From Streptomyces sp. NBC_01304 (GTDB lineage Bacteria > Actinomycetota > Actinomycetes > Streptomycetales > Streptomycetaceae), in the NCBI RefSeq assembly GCF_035975855.1, contig NZ_CP109055.1:3348001-3412000 (forward strand): 64,000 bases of DNA, in the 5' to 3' direction. How positions within the stretch are numbered: position 1 is the first letter of the stretch; every line of letters begins with the position of its first letter. The notes below the pieces were generated by a model. It saw only the letters and a list, made by a program, of their open reading frames with translations. It did no database searches and was not told the DNA's origin. This document shows positions 26,001-34,353 of this stretch, one piece after another. The position numbers and the translations under genes are program-made.

Positions 26001-27194
26001 TCAGTCGGCCACGGGCGGGACCGGCTGGGGCGGCACCGGCCCCACATACCGAGCCGCAGGCCGGATGATCTTCGAGTCGGCCGCCTGCTCAAGGACGTTG
26101 GCGCTCCACCCCACCGCCCGCGCGCACGCGAAGGTCGGGGTGAACATCTCGCGGGGCAGACCGCACAGTTCCATGACCACGCCCGCGTAGAACTCCACGT
26201 TGGTGTGCAGTTCGCGGCCCGGCTTGAGCTCCGCGAGGATCGCCTCGACCTGGGTCTCCACCTGGACGGCGAAGTCGACCAACGGGCCGCCGAAACCCTG
26301 CGCGATCCCGCGCAGCATCACCGAGCGCGGGTCGGCCGTGCGGTACACGGGGTGCCCGAAACCCATGATCCGCTCGCCCGCGAGGACCCGCTCCCTGATC
26401 CAGCCGTCGATGCGGTCCGGCGTACCGATCGCGTCCAGGGTGTCCAGGGCGCGGCTCGGCGCCCCGCCGTGCAGCGGCCCGGAGAGCGCGCCGACCGCTC
26501 CGACCAGGGCGGCGGCGACATCGGCGCCGGTCGAGGCGATGACGCGACCGGTGAACGTGGACGCGTTGAAACCGTGGTCGATCGTGGAGATCAGGTACTG
26601 TTCGACCGCCCGGGCCTCGGCGGGCCCGGGTTCCGAACCGGTGAGCATGTAGAGGTAGTTGGCGGCGTACGCGAGGTCGTCGCGCGGCTCCACGGGCTCG
26701 AGGCCCTGGCCCAGCCGGTGCAGCGCCGTGAGCAGGGTCGGCACGACGGCGCAGGCGGCGAGGGCGTCGGCGCGGCGCCGGTCGGGGTCGAGGTCGTACA
26801 CCGGCCGGAAGTCCCTGGCCGCCCCGAAGAGCGAGAGTGCGGTGCGCAGTCCGGCGAGCGGTCCCGCGAGGACACTGGCCCGGGCGATGGCCGGCAGCGC
26901 GGTCCGCACCTCGTCCGGGAGGTGGCGCAGGGCCGCGGTCCGCTCGGTGAAGGCCGATCGCTGTGCCGCGTCGGGCAGTTCACCCTGGAACATCAGATGC
27001 CATACGTCCTCGAAGCTGCGGCTCTGCGCGAGTTCGACGGCCGAGTACTGGCGGTAGTGGTAGAAGCCCTCGCGGCCCCGGACGTCCCCGAGCGCGGTCT
27101 GAGTGACGACGACGCCCGCGAGTCCTCGTGGGACGTCGAGGGGTTCGACGGTCCGACTCATTGAGTCGTTCGAGCTGATCGAGTTCATCGACAT
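26001..27194 (-). CDS. Citrate synthase-like enzyme
   Basis: A 397-aa citrate synthase fold protein, predicted to condense an acyl-CoA (acetyl- or propionyl-CoA) with oxaloacetate. Catalytic landmarks are the first histidine in SGPLHGGAPSRAL, the second in MGFGHPVYRTADPR, and the acid Asp replaced by or lying in the segment LHTNVEFYAG (NVEFY; many type II enzymes have NVDFY). The N-terminus contains the FYHYRQYSAVELAQSRSFEDVWHLMFQGELP segment seen in short actinobacterial citrate synthases. A GGAGGA site precedes ATG 27194. It is divergent from a second citrate synthase fused to a helix-turn-helix, with a shared 99-bp promoter region. Citrate or 2-methylcitrate synthase activity cannot be told apart here. 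Confidence 0.88.
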   Translation of the reverse strand: MSMNSISSNDSMSRTVEPLDVPRGLAGVVVTQTALGDVRGREGFYHYRQYSAVELAQSRSFEDVWHLMFQGELPDAAQRSAFTERTAALRHLPDEVRTALPAIARASVLAGPLAGLRTALSLFGAARDFRPVYDLDPDRRRADALAACAVVPTLLTALHRLGQGLEPVEPRDDLAYAANYLYMLTGSEPGPAEARAVEQYLISTIDHGFNASTFTGRVIASTGADVAAALVGAVGALSGPLHGGAPSRALDTLDAIGTPDRIDGWIRERVLAGERIMGFGHPVYRTADPRSVMLRGIAQGFGGPLVDFAVQVETQVEAILAELKPGRELHTNVEFYAGVVMELCGLPREMFTPTFACARAVGWSANVLEQAADSKIIRPAARYVGPVPPQPVPPVAD

Positions 27195-27251
27195 GGTTCT
27201 CCTCCCTGAACTTGATTTGACTGTCTATGCTTGACCTCATCAGTGTCAATG

Positions 27252-27264
27252 TTGATTGAATCAA
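27252..27264. promoter_or_regulatory. Candidate operator between divergent citrate synthases
   Basis: TTGATT (27252-27257) and AATCAA (27259-27264) form a perfect inverted repeat around one G, 30 bp before the start of the helix-turn-helix fusion gene. A second, looser one is TTGAC (27231-27235) with GTCAA (27245-27249). The region is AT-rich compared with its surroundings. The fusion protein itself is a plausible binder. Confidence 0.55.
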
Positions 27265-27293
27265 TACATAGCGATACGGATACGGTGAGGCCC

Positions 27294-28517
27294 ATGAGCG
27301 AACAGCAGCGGCTGACCACCAAGGAGGCCGCCGAGCGGCTCGGCGTGAAGCCCGAGACCGTGTACGCGTACGTCAGTCGGGGGCTGCTCAGCAGTCGCCG
27401 CACCGATGGCGGCCGCGGCTCGACGTTCGACGTCAAGGAGGTCGACGCGCTCAGCAGGCGCAACCGCCGCGAGGCCGCCGCGGGCCCGCCCGGTGAGCTG
27501 TCGGTCCGGACCCGGATCACGTTGATCGAGAAGGACCGTTACTACTTCCGCGGGGTCGACGCGGTCGAACTCGCGGAGCGCTACGACTACGAGCCGGTCG
27601 CCCAGTGGCTGTGGACCGGCGAGCTGCACCCCGAGGTCCGCTTCGAAGCACCGGACGACCTCGTCGCCGCCGCGCGGCAGGCGGTGGCCGCGCTGCCCCG
27701 GCACTGCGGGCCGACCGACCGGCTCCGGGTGGCGACGATCGCCGCGGCGGCCGCCGATCCGCTGCGGTTCGACCTCGGCGAGGAAGCCGTACTCGCCACC
27801 GCGCGCGCCCTCTCGCCGACGCTGGTCGCCGCGCTGCCGGCGCTCCGCCACGGCCAGGACCGGCGGGCCGCGCTGGCCGACCGGTTGTGGTGCCGGCTCA
27901 CCGACCGCGAGGCGGACGGCGCCTCGATCGCCGTGCTCGGCAAGGCACTTGTGCTGCTCATCGATCACGACCTGGCCGCCTCCACGCTCGCCGTACGCGT
28001 CGCCGCATCGGCCCGCGCCCACCCGTACGCGGCGGTCTCGGCCGGGCTCGGCGTCATAGAGGGCCCGCTGCACGGCGCGGCCAGCGGCCTCGCCCACCGG
28101 ATGCTCGCCGAGGTCGTCGAGCGGGGCAGTGCGGCCGCCGTCGTGGCCGACCATCTGCGGGCCGGACGCCGGGTTCCCGGGCTCGGGCACCGGCTCTACC
28201 CGGGGGAGGATCCGCGCGCCGTCGCCCTGTTCGCGGCGCTCGACGCGGTGCCGCAGGCGGCGGACGCCCTGGCCGCGGCCCGTGACGTGGTGGCGACGAC
28301 CGCCCGTCACACCGAGCTGCACGCCAATGTGGACCTCGCCCTCGCGGTCCTCACGGTGGCCTCCGGGATGCCCGCCGAGGCCGGCGAGACGATCTTCGCG
28401 GTCGCGCGCACGGCCGGGTGGATCGCGCATGCCCTGGAGGAGTACCAGGAACGCCCGCTGCGGATGCGGCCCAGCGGTCAGTACGTGGGTCCCCGCCCGC
28501 CACAGCCGCTGCCGTGA
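27294..28517 (+). CDS. Citrate synthase with N-terminal DNA-binding helix-turn-helix
   Basis: A 407-aa fusion. Residues about 6-60 form a MerR/excisionase-like helix-turn-helix (LTTKEAAERLGVKPETVYAYVSRGLLSSRRT with a wing GGRGSTFDVKEVDAL). The rest is a citrate synthase fold (TLIEKDRYYFRGVDAVELAERYDYEPVAQWLWTGELHP; first His in EGPLHGAASGLAH; second His in VPGLGHRLYPGEDPR; acidic residue in LHANVDLALAVLT). Several active-site surroundings differ from the neighbour enzyme, so it may sense rather than make citrate. The ATG at 27294 follows GGTGAGG. It is divergent from the 397-aa synthase, and autoregulation through the shared promoter is plausible. Confidence 0.9.
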   Translation: MSEQQRLTTKEAAERLGVKPETVYAYVSRGLLSSRRTDGGRGSTFDVKEVDALSRRNRREAAAGPPGELSVRTRITLIEKDRYYFRGVDAVELAERYDYEPVAQWLWTGELHPEVRFEAPDDLVAAARQAVAALPRHCGPTDRLRVATIAAAAADPLRFDLGEEAVLATARALSPTLVAALPALRHGQDRRAALADRLWCRLTDREADGASIAVLGKALVLLIDHDLAASTLAVRVAASARAHPYAAVSAGLGVIEGPLHGAASGLAHRMLAEVVERGSAAAVVADHLRAGRRVPGLGHRLYPGEDPRAVALFAALDAVPQAADALAAARDVVATTARHTELHANVDLALAVLTVASGMPAEAGETIFAVARTAGWIAHALEEYQERPLRMRPSGQYVGPRPPQPLP

Positions 28518-28603
28518 AGCACGAAGGCACTGGGACGATCCTGGATCCGGTTGATCTTGACGCCACTTGGGCAGGGAAATCCGGCCACACGAAGGGGTGC
28601 TTG

Positions 28604-28622
28604 TCAGGCTAGGCTCACCTAC
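28604..28622 (+). promoter_or_regulatory. Iron box (DmdR1/IdeR-type operator)
   Basis: TCAGGCTAGGCTCACCTAC matches 16 of 19 bases of the actinobacterial iron box TTAGGTTAGGCTCACCTAA. It ends directly at the GTG start of the sucrase/ferredoxin-like gene, so it would cover the -10 region of a leaderless or nearly leaderless transcript. Repression under iron sufficiency is expected. Confidence 0.75.
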
Positions 28623-29624
28623 GTGAGTACGTGCGCGACCGCCTCCCGGGACCTGAACGAGCCCCTCACCGGGACCGCGGCCACGGCCAAGACCTGGCTG
28701 CTGCTCGAACAGCCGGGCCCATGGGGCGCCAAGGCGCTCACTTCCAGCCACCTCGACCCCGAACTGGGCGCCGCTCTCGAAGCCGCGGCGGAGGGGACGG
28801 GCGTACGGGTCGCGCTGATCCGCCGGCCGGGTCGGCATGCGGACTGCCATACGGTGACGCGGCGGCGGGTGTTCGTGGCACATGTGGATCCGGGGCGGAT
28901 GGGCTCCGAGCACACGGATGCCGGGCACACGCCGGCCGCCACCTGGCTCCGCACCGCCGTCACCGACCATCCGGAACAGCTCCTCCAGCTGGACTTCGCC
29001 GGGCTCGGCAGGGGCGACCACGCCGGCTTCGACGCGGTCCTCGACGGACGGCCCCACACCGGCGCACCCCTCGCCCTCGTCTGCACCAACGGCAAGCGCG
29101 ACCGCTGCTGCGCCCTGCTCGGCCGCCCGCTTGCCGCCGAGCTCGCCGACGCGGGCGAGGAGGGAGCCTGGGAGGTCACCCACCTCGGCGGTCACCGCTT
29201 CTCCCCCACGCTGCTCGTGCTGCCTTACGGGTATGCGTACGGCCGTGTCGACGCCCACGCGGTCAAGGACGTGCTCGCCGCCGTACGCGACGACCGCATC
29301 GTCACCGAGGGCTGCCGCGGCAACTCGGCCTGGGAACGCCCGGGCCAGGCCGCCGAGCTGGCGGTCCGCTCGGCGACGGGCGAGGACCGGGCGGGCACGC
29401 TGTCGGTCGTCCTGGTGGCGGCGGGACACACGGAGTCAGGCCACATGGGCGCCGACACCACTCCCGTGTGGGAGGTGACCGTCACCCACGTCGACGGCCG
29501 CCGCTGGCAGGTCACCGTCGCCCAGGGCGCCTCCCTCCCACCCCGCCCGGAAAGCTGCGGAGCCGCCCTCGCCTCACCGCCCCGGATGGACGTTGTCGCC
29601 GTAAGCGAGGCGACCGGGGCGTAG
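28623..29624 (+). CDS. Sucrase/ferredoxin-like (thioredoxin-fold iron-sulfur) protein
   Basis: A 333-aa protein of the Suc_Fer-like family. It has an N-terminal thioredoxin-like ferredoxin part with early CATA cysteine and LLLEQPGPWG, and the cysteine cluster CTNGKRDRCCALLGRPLA (candidate [2Fe-2S] ligands). The family motif VTHLGGHRFSPTLLVLPYGYAYG lies in the middle and GCRGNSAWERPGQAAELAVR near the C-terminus. The GTG at 28623 is chosen since it opens the conserved STCATASRDLNEPL start. An iron box immediately upstream suggests iron control and a role in iron-limited redox or siderophore metabolism; the precise function is unknown. Confidence 0.85.
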   Translation: MSTCATASRDLNEPLTGTAATAKTWLLLEQPGPWGAKALTSSHLDPELGAALEAAAEGTGVRVALIRRPGRHADCHTVTRRRVFVAHVDPGRMGSEHTDAGHTPAATWLRTAVTDHPEQLLQLDFAGLGRGDHAGFDAVLDGRPHTGAPLALVCTNGKRDRCCALLGRPLAAELADAGEEGAWEVTHLGGHRFSPTLLVLPYGYAYGRVDAHAVKDVLAAVRDDRIVTEGCRGNSAWERPGQAAELAVRSATGEDRAGTLSVVLVAAGHTESGHMGADTTPVWEVTVTHVDGRRWQVTVAQGASLPPRPESCGAALASPPRMDVVAVSEATGA

Positions 29625-29626
29625 GT

Positions 29627-29690
29627 GGGCGCCCCGAAGGGGCGCGGGGAACTGCGCGACCAGCCCCCACCGGCCCGCGGATGATCCACT
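29627..29690 (+). repeat. Dispersed Streptomyces intergenic repeat (GGGGCGCGGGGAACTGCGCGAC type)
   Basis: The stretch begins with hairpin GCGCCCC (29629-29635) / GGGGCGC (29639-29645) and continues GGGGAACTGCGCGACCAGCC. I recognise this as a short element that recurs after many genes across Streptomyces chromosomes. Here it directly follows the sucrase/ferredoxin-like gene and probably acts as its terminator. Confidence 0.7.
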
Positions 29691-29699
29691 CGCCTGCAC

Positions 29700-29749
29700 G
29701 CAGAGCACCACATGGCCGACGCTCACGCGGAGCACCACGTGGCCAACGC
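29700..29749. repeat. Direct repeat with CCACRTGG boxes upstream of sensor kinase
   Basis: A 23-bp sequence at 29700-29722 (GCAGAGCACCACATGGCCGAC...) recurs with three changes at 29727-29749, period 27 bp. Each copy contains CCACATGG or the palindrome CCACGTGG. The second copy ends 41 bp before the kinase start, which suits a regulator site. Confidence 0.6.
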
Positions 29750-29790
29750 CATTCCCGCCCCACCCTTCACGCCCCGTACGGTAAAGACGC

Positions 29791-31422
29791 ATGAGCGCAG
29801 GTCGCAGAGTACGAATCGGGATGCCACGGCGCGTCTTCTCGCAGGTGCTGCTGATGCAGCTGGCGATCGCCGCCGGTGTCACGGTGCTCGCGACGGGCCT
29901 GTTCCTGGCCCCGCTCAGCGCCCAGCTCGACGACCAGGCGATGCGGCGCGCCCTCGCCATCGCCCAGACGACCGCCGCCCAGCCGCAGGTCGCCGCCGAC
30001 CTCCAGGAATCCCGGCCGACCGAGGACGGCCCCGTGCAGGCCGAGGCCGAGAAGATCCGCAAGGCCACCGGCGCCGAGTACGTCGTGATCATGGACAAGC
30101 GGGGCGTGCGCTGGTCCCACGCCACCGCCTCCGAGATCGGCAAGGTCGTCTCCACCGATCCGAGCGACGCTCTTGCCGGCCACGAGGTCATGGAGATCGA
30201 CAACGGCACGCTCGGCCGCTCGGCCCGCGGCAAGGTGCCGCTGCGCGACACCGAGGGCGACATCGTCGGCGCCGTGTCGGTCGGCATCGAGTACGACAGT
30301 GTCCGCGACCGTCTGATTCACGCCATCCCCGGCCTCTTCGCCTACGCGGGCGGCGCCCTCGCAGTCGGCGCCCTGGCCGCCTACCTGATCTCCCGCCGCG
30401 TCCAACGCCAGACCCGCGACCTGGCCTTCTCCGACATCTCCGCCCTGCTCGCCGAGCGCGAGGCCATGCTGCACGGCATCCGCGAGGGCGTCGTCGCCCT
30501 CGACCGAGGTGGCCGGATCCGGCTGCTCAACGACGAGGCCCAACGCCTGCTCACCCTCGACCCCGAGGCAATCGGCAAGACCCTCGACGTGGCGCTCGGC
30601 CCCGGGCGTACGACCGACGTCCTGGCCGGCCGCGTCACGGGCAAGGACCTGCTGACCGTACGCGGCCCCCGCGTCCTCGTCGCCAACCGCATGCCCACCG
30701 ACGACGGCGGCGCCGTCGCCACCCTGCGCGACCGCACCGAGCTGGAGCAGCTGGGCCGCGAACTCGACTCCACCCGCGGCCTGATCGACGCCCTGCGCGC
30801 CAAGGACCACGAGCACGCCAACCACCTGCACACCCTGCTCGGCCTCCTAGAACTGGAGATGTACGACGACGCCGTGGAGTTCGTCGGCGAGACGGTCGGC
30901 ACCCACCGGGCCACCGCCGAGCAGGTCACGGAGAAGATCCACGACCCGCTGCTCGCGGCCCTGTTGGTGGGCAAGGCCACCGTCGCGGCCGAGCGCGGGG
31001 TGTCGCTGCGGATCTCGGACGACACGTTGCTGCCCGACCGGCTGATCGACCCGCAGGGCCTGGTCACGATCGCCGGCAACCTGGTCGACAACGCCCTGGA
31101 CGCCGCGGTGGGCAGCCTGCACCCGCATGTGGAGATCGCGCTGCGTGCCGAGGGCCGGGCGGTCGAGCTGCAGGTACGTGACTCGGGCATCGGAGTCCCC
31201 GCGGACAAGCGCGAGTTGATCTTCACCGAGGGCTGGTCGACCAAGGAGCCCCCGGCCCACGGCAAGCGCGGCATCGGCCTCGCCCTTGTCCGCAGACTCG
31301 CCGAACGCCAGGGCGGGCGCGCCCGGGTCGCCGACGCACCGGACGGCGGCGCCGAGTTCACCGTCGTACTGCCAGAAGCACTGACCCGGCCGGAACTGGC
31401 CGCCACCGAGGAGACACGATGA
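29791..31422 (+). CDS. Sensor histidine kinase, DcuS/CitA type
   Basis: A 543-aa membrane sensor kinase. The order is: transmembrane helix 1 (about residues 18-42); an extracytoplasmic sensory domain (about 45-180) of PDC/CitA type with EYVVIMDKRGVRWSHATASEIG; helix 2 (about 182-203, GLFAYAGGALAVGALAAYL); a PAS domain (about 220-310, GIREGVVALDRGGRIRLLNDEAQRLL); a Spo0B-like phospho-acceptor box DHEHANHLHTLLGLLEL; and a GHKL ATPase with NLVDNALDAA, DSGIGVP and GKRGIGLALVRRL. This class senses external carboxylates such as citrate, malate or fumarate. The stop overlaps the response-regulator start (ATGA). A leftward symporter gene follows beyond it. Confidence 0.93.
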   Translation: MSAGRRVRIGMPRRVFSQVLLMQLAIAAGVTVLATGLFLAPLSAQLDDQAMRRALAIAQTTAAQPQVAADLQESRPTEDGPVQAEAEKIRKATGAEYVVIMDKRGVRWSHATASEIGKVVSTDPSDALAGHEVMEIDNGTLGRSARGKVPLRDTEGDIVGAVSVGIEYDSVRDRLIHAIPGLFAYAGGALAVGALAAYLISRRVQRQTRDLAFSDISALLAEREAMLHGIREGVVALDRGGRIRLLNDEAQRLLTLDPEAIGKTLDVALGPGRTTDVLAGRVTGKDLLTVRGPRVLVANRMPTDDGGAVATLRDRTELEQLGRELDSTRGLIDALRAKDHEHANHLHTLLGLLELEMYDDAVEFVGETVGTHRATAEQVTEKIHDPLLAALLVGKATVAAERGVSLRISDDTLLPDRLIDPQGLVTIAGNLVDNALDAAVGSLHPHVEIALRAEGRAVELQVRDSGIGVPADKRELIFTEGWSTKEPPAHGKRGIGLALVRRLAERQGGRARVADAPDGGAEFTVVLPEALTRPELAATEETR

Positions 31423-32129
31423 CCGGCGCCACTGGATCGACCGCCTTGATCCAGGTCCTTGTCGTGGACGACGACGTGCGCGTCGCCGGTGTCAACGCCG
31501 CCTATGTGGCCAAGGTGGCGGGCTTCCGGGTCGCCGCACAGGCGCACACCGCCGCCGAGGCCCTGGCCCGGATCGAGGACACCCCCGTCGACCTGGTCCT
31601 GCTCGACCACTACCTGCCGGACGAGACCGGTCTTTCGCTCGTACGCAGACTCCGCGAGCTCGGCCACCAGACCGACGTGATCATGGTGACGGCGGCCCGC
31701 GACGTGGCCACCGTGCAGGCGGCGATGCGGCAGGGCGCCCTGCAGTACCTGGTCAAGCCGTTCACCTTCGCCGGCCTGCGCGCCAAATTGGAGGCGTACG
31801 CCGCGCTGCGCCGCACCCTGGACGGCGGCGGCGAGGCCGAACAGGCCGAGGTGGACCGGATCTTCGGCGCCCTCTCGGCCACCCCGTCGCCCGAACTCCC
31901 CAAGGGCCACTCCCCCGGCACGGCCGAGCTGGTGCGCCGCGCCATGATGGCGGCCGAGGCCCCGCTCTCGGCGCAGGAGGTCGCGGACCACACGGGCCTC
32001 AGCCGCCAGACCGCCCAGCGCTATCTGAAGCTGTTGGAGCGGACGGGCCGGGTCCGGCTCACGCTCAAGTACGGGGATACGGGGCGGCCGGAGCACCGGT
32101 ACGAGTGGGTCGGGACCGGCCCGGCCTGA
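31419..32129 (+). CDS. Response regulator, DcuR/CitB type
   Basis: The cognate regulator of the preceding kinase, 236 aa. The receiver domain (about 10-130) has the acidic pocket VLVVDDDVRVA, phospho-acceptor Asp in VDLVLLDHYLPDETG, VTAARD and conserved Lys in QYLVKPFTFAGL. The C-terminal helix-turn-helix (about 165-220) reads PLSAQEVADHTGLSRQTAQRYLKLLERTGRV. Translationally coupled to the kinase. Its stop lies 15 bp from the stop of the convergent sodium symporter gene, a candidate target because carboxylate transporters are the usual regulon of this class. Confidence 0.93.
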   Translation: MTGATGSTALIQVLVVDDDVRVAGVNAAYVAKVAGFRVAAQAHTAAEALARIEDTPVDLVLLDHYLPDETGLSLVRRLRELGHQTDVIMVTAARDVATVQAAMRQGALQYLVKPFTFAGLRAKLEAYAALRRTLDGGGEAEQAEVDRIFGALSATPSPELPKGHSPGTAELVRRAMMAAEAPLSAQEVADHTGLSRQTAQRYLKLLERTGRVRLTLKYGDTGRPEHRYEWVGTGPA

Positions 32130-32144
32130 CCTTGCCTGCGGTCC

Positions 32145-33737
32145 CTAGACCGCCCCCGCCCCCGTCAGCGACCGCACCTCCGTCTCCGCGTGCTTCGCCT
32201 GGTCCGGCGGCTCCGGTGAGGTGACCGTGCCGATCCAGCCCGCCAGGAAGCCCAGCGGAATCGAGATCAGGCCCGGGTTCTGCAGCGGGAAGAGGTGGAA
32301 GTCGACCCCGGGGAAGATCGCCTCGGGGCTGCCGGAGACGACCGGTGAGAGCAGCACCAGTGCCAGCGCCGGGAGCAGCCCGCCGTACACGGACCAGACC
32401 GCGCCCCGGGTCGTGAAGTTCCCCCAGAACAGCGAGTACAGCAGCACCGGCAGGTTGGCCGACGCGGCGACCGCGAAGGCGAGGCCGACGAGGAAGGCTA
32501 CGTTCAGGTCGCGGGCCAGCAGGCCGAGGCCGATCGCCACGATGCCGATGCCGACCGCGGCCAGGCGGGCCACGGCGACCTCGCTGCGCGGCTTGGCGTG
32601 CTTGCGTTTGAGCGAGGCGTACAGGTCGTGGGCGACGGACGCCGAGGAGGCCAGCGTGATGCCCGCGACCACGGCGAGGATGGTGGCGAAGGCGACGGCT
32701 GCCACGATCGCGAACAGAACCGTTCCGCCTGTGGAACCCGCACCGCCGCCCAGATCGAGCGAGAGCAGCGGAATCGCCGTGTTCCCCGCCGGGTTGGACT
32801 TGCGCACCTCGGCCGAGCCGACGATGGCGGCGGCGCCGAAGCCGAGCACGATCGTCATCAGGTAGAAGCTCCCGATGAGCCCGATCGACCACACGACCGA
32901 GCGGCGCGCGGCCCGCGCGGTGGGCACGGTGTAGAAGCGCGACAGGATGTGCGGCAGACCCGCCGTGCCGAGCACCAGGGCGAGGCCGAGGCTGATGAAG
33001 TCGAAGCGGGCGGTCCAGGAGCCGCCGTACTTCAGGCCCGGCGAGAGGAACCTTTCTCCGTGGCCACTGCGCTGAGCTGCGGAGTTCAGCAACTGGTTGA
33101 AATCGCCGTGGAAGCGCACCAGGACGAGCACGGTCAGCGCGACGGCGCCGCCCATCAGGAGCACGGCCTTGACGATCTGGATCCAGGTGGTGGCCCGCAT
33201 CCCGCCGAAGGACACATAGATCACCATCAGGGCGCCGACCCCGACCACGGTCCAGGCCTGCGCCGCCTGGCTCGTACCGCCGAGCAGCAGGGCGACCAGG
33301 CTGCCCGCGCCGACCATCTGGGCCACCAGGTAGAGCACGGACACGGTGACCGAGGAGGTGCCCGCGGCGATCCGTACGGGCTTCTCGTTCATCCGCGAGG
33401 CGACCACGTCGGCCAGCGTGAACCGGCCGCAGTTGCGGACCAGTTCGGCCACCAGGAAGAGCACCACGAGCCAGGCGACGAGGAAGCCCACGGAGTAGAG
33501 CAGGCCGTCGTAGCCGAAGAGCGCGATCAGGCCGGAGATGCCGAGGAAGGAGGCGGCCGACATGTAGTCACCGGCGATGGCGAAACCGTTCTCCATGGGC
33601 GAGAACAGCCGTCCGCCCGCGTAGAACTCCTCGGCCGAGCCGTGCCGGTTGCGGCTCACCCAGGTGGTGATCGCGAGGGTGACCGCGATGAAGGCGCTGA
33701 AGAGGAGCAGCGCAAGGGTCTGGTGGTTGCCGCTCAA
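32145..33737 (-). CDS. Sodium:solute symporter (acetate/monocarboxylate type)
   Basis: A 530-aa SSS-family transporter with about 13 helices, resembling ActP/MctC carriers for acetate, propionate or pyruvate. Recognisable segments are TTWVSRNRHGSAEEFYAGGRLFSPMENGFAIAGDYMSAASFLGISGLIA at the N-terminus, GRFTLADVVASRMNEKPVR, YVSFGGMRATTWIQIVKAVLL and GTAGLPHILSRFYTVPTARAARRSVVW. The TTG start at 33737 overlaps the stop of the upstream DUF485 gene, the usual partner of these carriers. The last residues (EVRSLTGAGAV) form a short soluble tail. Confidence 0.92.
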   Translation of the reverse strand: MSGNHQTLALLLFSAFIAVTLAITTWVSRNRHGSAEEFYAGGRLFSPMENGFAIAGDYMSAASFLGISGLIALFGYDGLLYSVGFLVAWLVVLFLVAELVRNCGRFTLADVVASRMNEKPVRIAAGTSSVTVSVLYLVAQMVGAGSLVALLLGGTSQAAQAWTVVGVGALMVIYVSFGGMRATTWIQIVKAVLLMGGAVALTVLVLVRFHGDFNQLLNSAAQRSGHGERFLSPGLKYGGSWTARFDFISLGLALVLGTAGLPHILSRFYTVPTARAARRSVVWSIGLIGSFYLMTIVLGFGAAAIVGSAEVRKSNPAGNTAIPLLSLDLGGGAGSTGGTVLFAIVAAVAFATILAVVAGITLASSASVAHDLYASLKRKHAKPRSEVAVARLAAVGIGIVAIGLGLLARDLNVAFLVGLAFAVAASANLPVLLYSLFWGNFTTRGAVWSVYGGLLPALALVLLSPVVSGSPEAIFPGVDFHLFPLQNPGLISIPLGFLAGWIGTVTSPEPPDQAKHAETEVRSLTGAGAV

Positions 33738-34294
33738 TGCTCGATCCCCCGGATCGGCTCGTGACCCGCCGGCCGGGGCGACTCCTGCCCGATTCCCCGG
33801 GTCAACTCCTGTGTGTCCCACCGCAGATCGAGGGCCGGACGGTCCCGGCGCAGGCGGGCGTGGCGGGCGTACGCCCAGGTCAGTACGAAGGTGCTGAGGA
33901 ACTGCCCGAGCCCCGCGAGCATCGCGACGTTCACCGCGCCGGCCACCGGCCGGGCCATCAGGCCCGGGGCGGTGGTCGCGGTGATGACGTAGGCGACGTA
34001 CCAGGTGAAGAAGGCGGCGACGGCGGGGATGACGAACCGGCGGTAGCGGCTGCGCACTTCCTGGAAGGCGGCGCTGCGCTGCACCTCGAGATAGATGTCG
34101 GCCGCGCTGGTGGCCGGGCCCTGGGGCGCGCCGCGTGGCAGCGGGGTGGCCGGGGCGGGCGCGCCGGTGCTGTCGAGCTCGCCCCAGCCGGAGGCCAGTG
34201 CGTCGTACCAGGGGTCGTCCAGGCTGAAGTCCGCGCTCTCCGGGCGGGGTTGCGAGCGATGTTCCGAGCCGGGCCGACGATTGTGCGATTGCAT
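33734..34294 (-). CDS. DUF485 domain small membrane protein
   Basis: A 186-aa protein. A polar N-terminal third (about 1-75, with DDPWYDALASGWGELDS) is followed by the DUF485 module: VQRSAAFQEVRSRYRRFVIPAVAAFFTWYVAYVITATTAPGLMA (helix 1) and VNVAMLAGLGQFLSTFVLTWAYARHARLRRD (helix 2). DUF485 proteins accompany acetate-type SSS symporters; their role is unknown but probably structural or modulatory. The ATG at 34294 was chosen; a TTG two codons upstream is possible. It starts 59 bp after the NarL-type regulator gene, in the same direction. Confidence 0.88.
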   Translation of the reverse strand: MQSHNRRPGSEHRSQPRPESADFSLDDPWYDALASGWGELDSTGAPAPATPLPRGAPQGPATSAADIYLEVQRSAAFQEVRSRYRRFVIPAVAAFFTWYVAYVITATTAPGLMARPVAGAVNVAMLAGLGQFLSTFVLTWAYARHARLRRDRPALDLRWDTQELTRGIGQESPRPAGHEPIRGIEH

Positions 34295-34353
34295 GCCCAA
34301 GGATGGGCAGAACGGGAAGATCCCGGACTCTTCAATCCTCCCGCTTCACCCCT

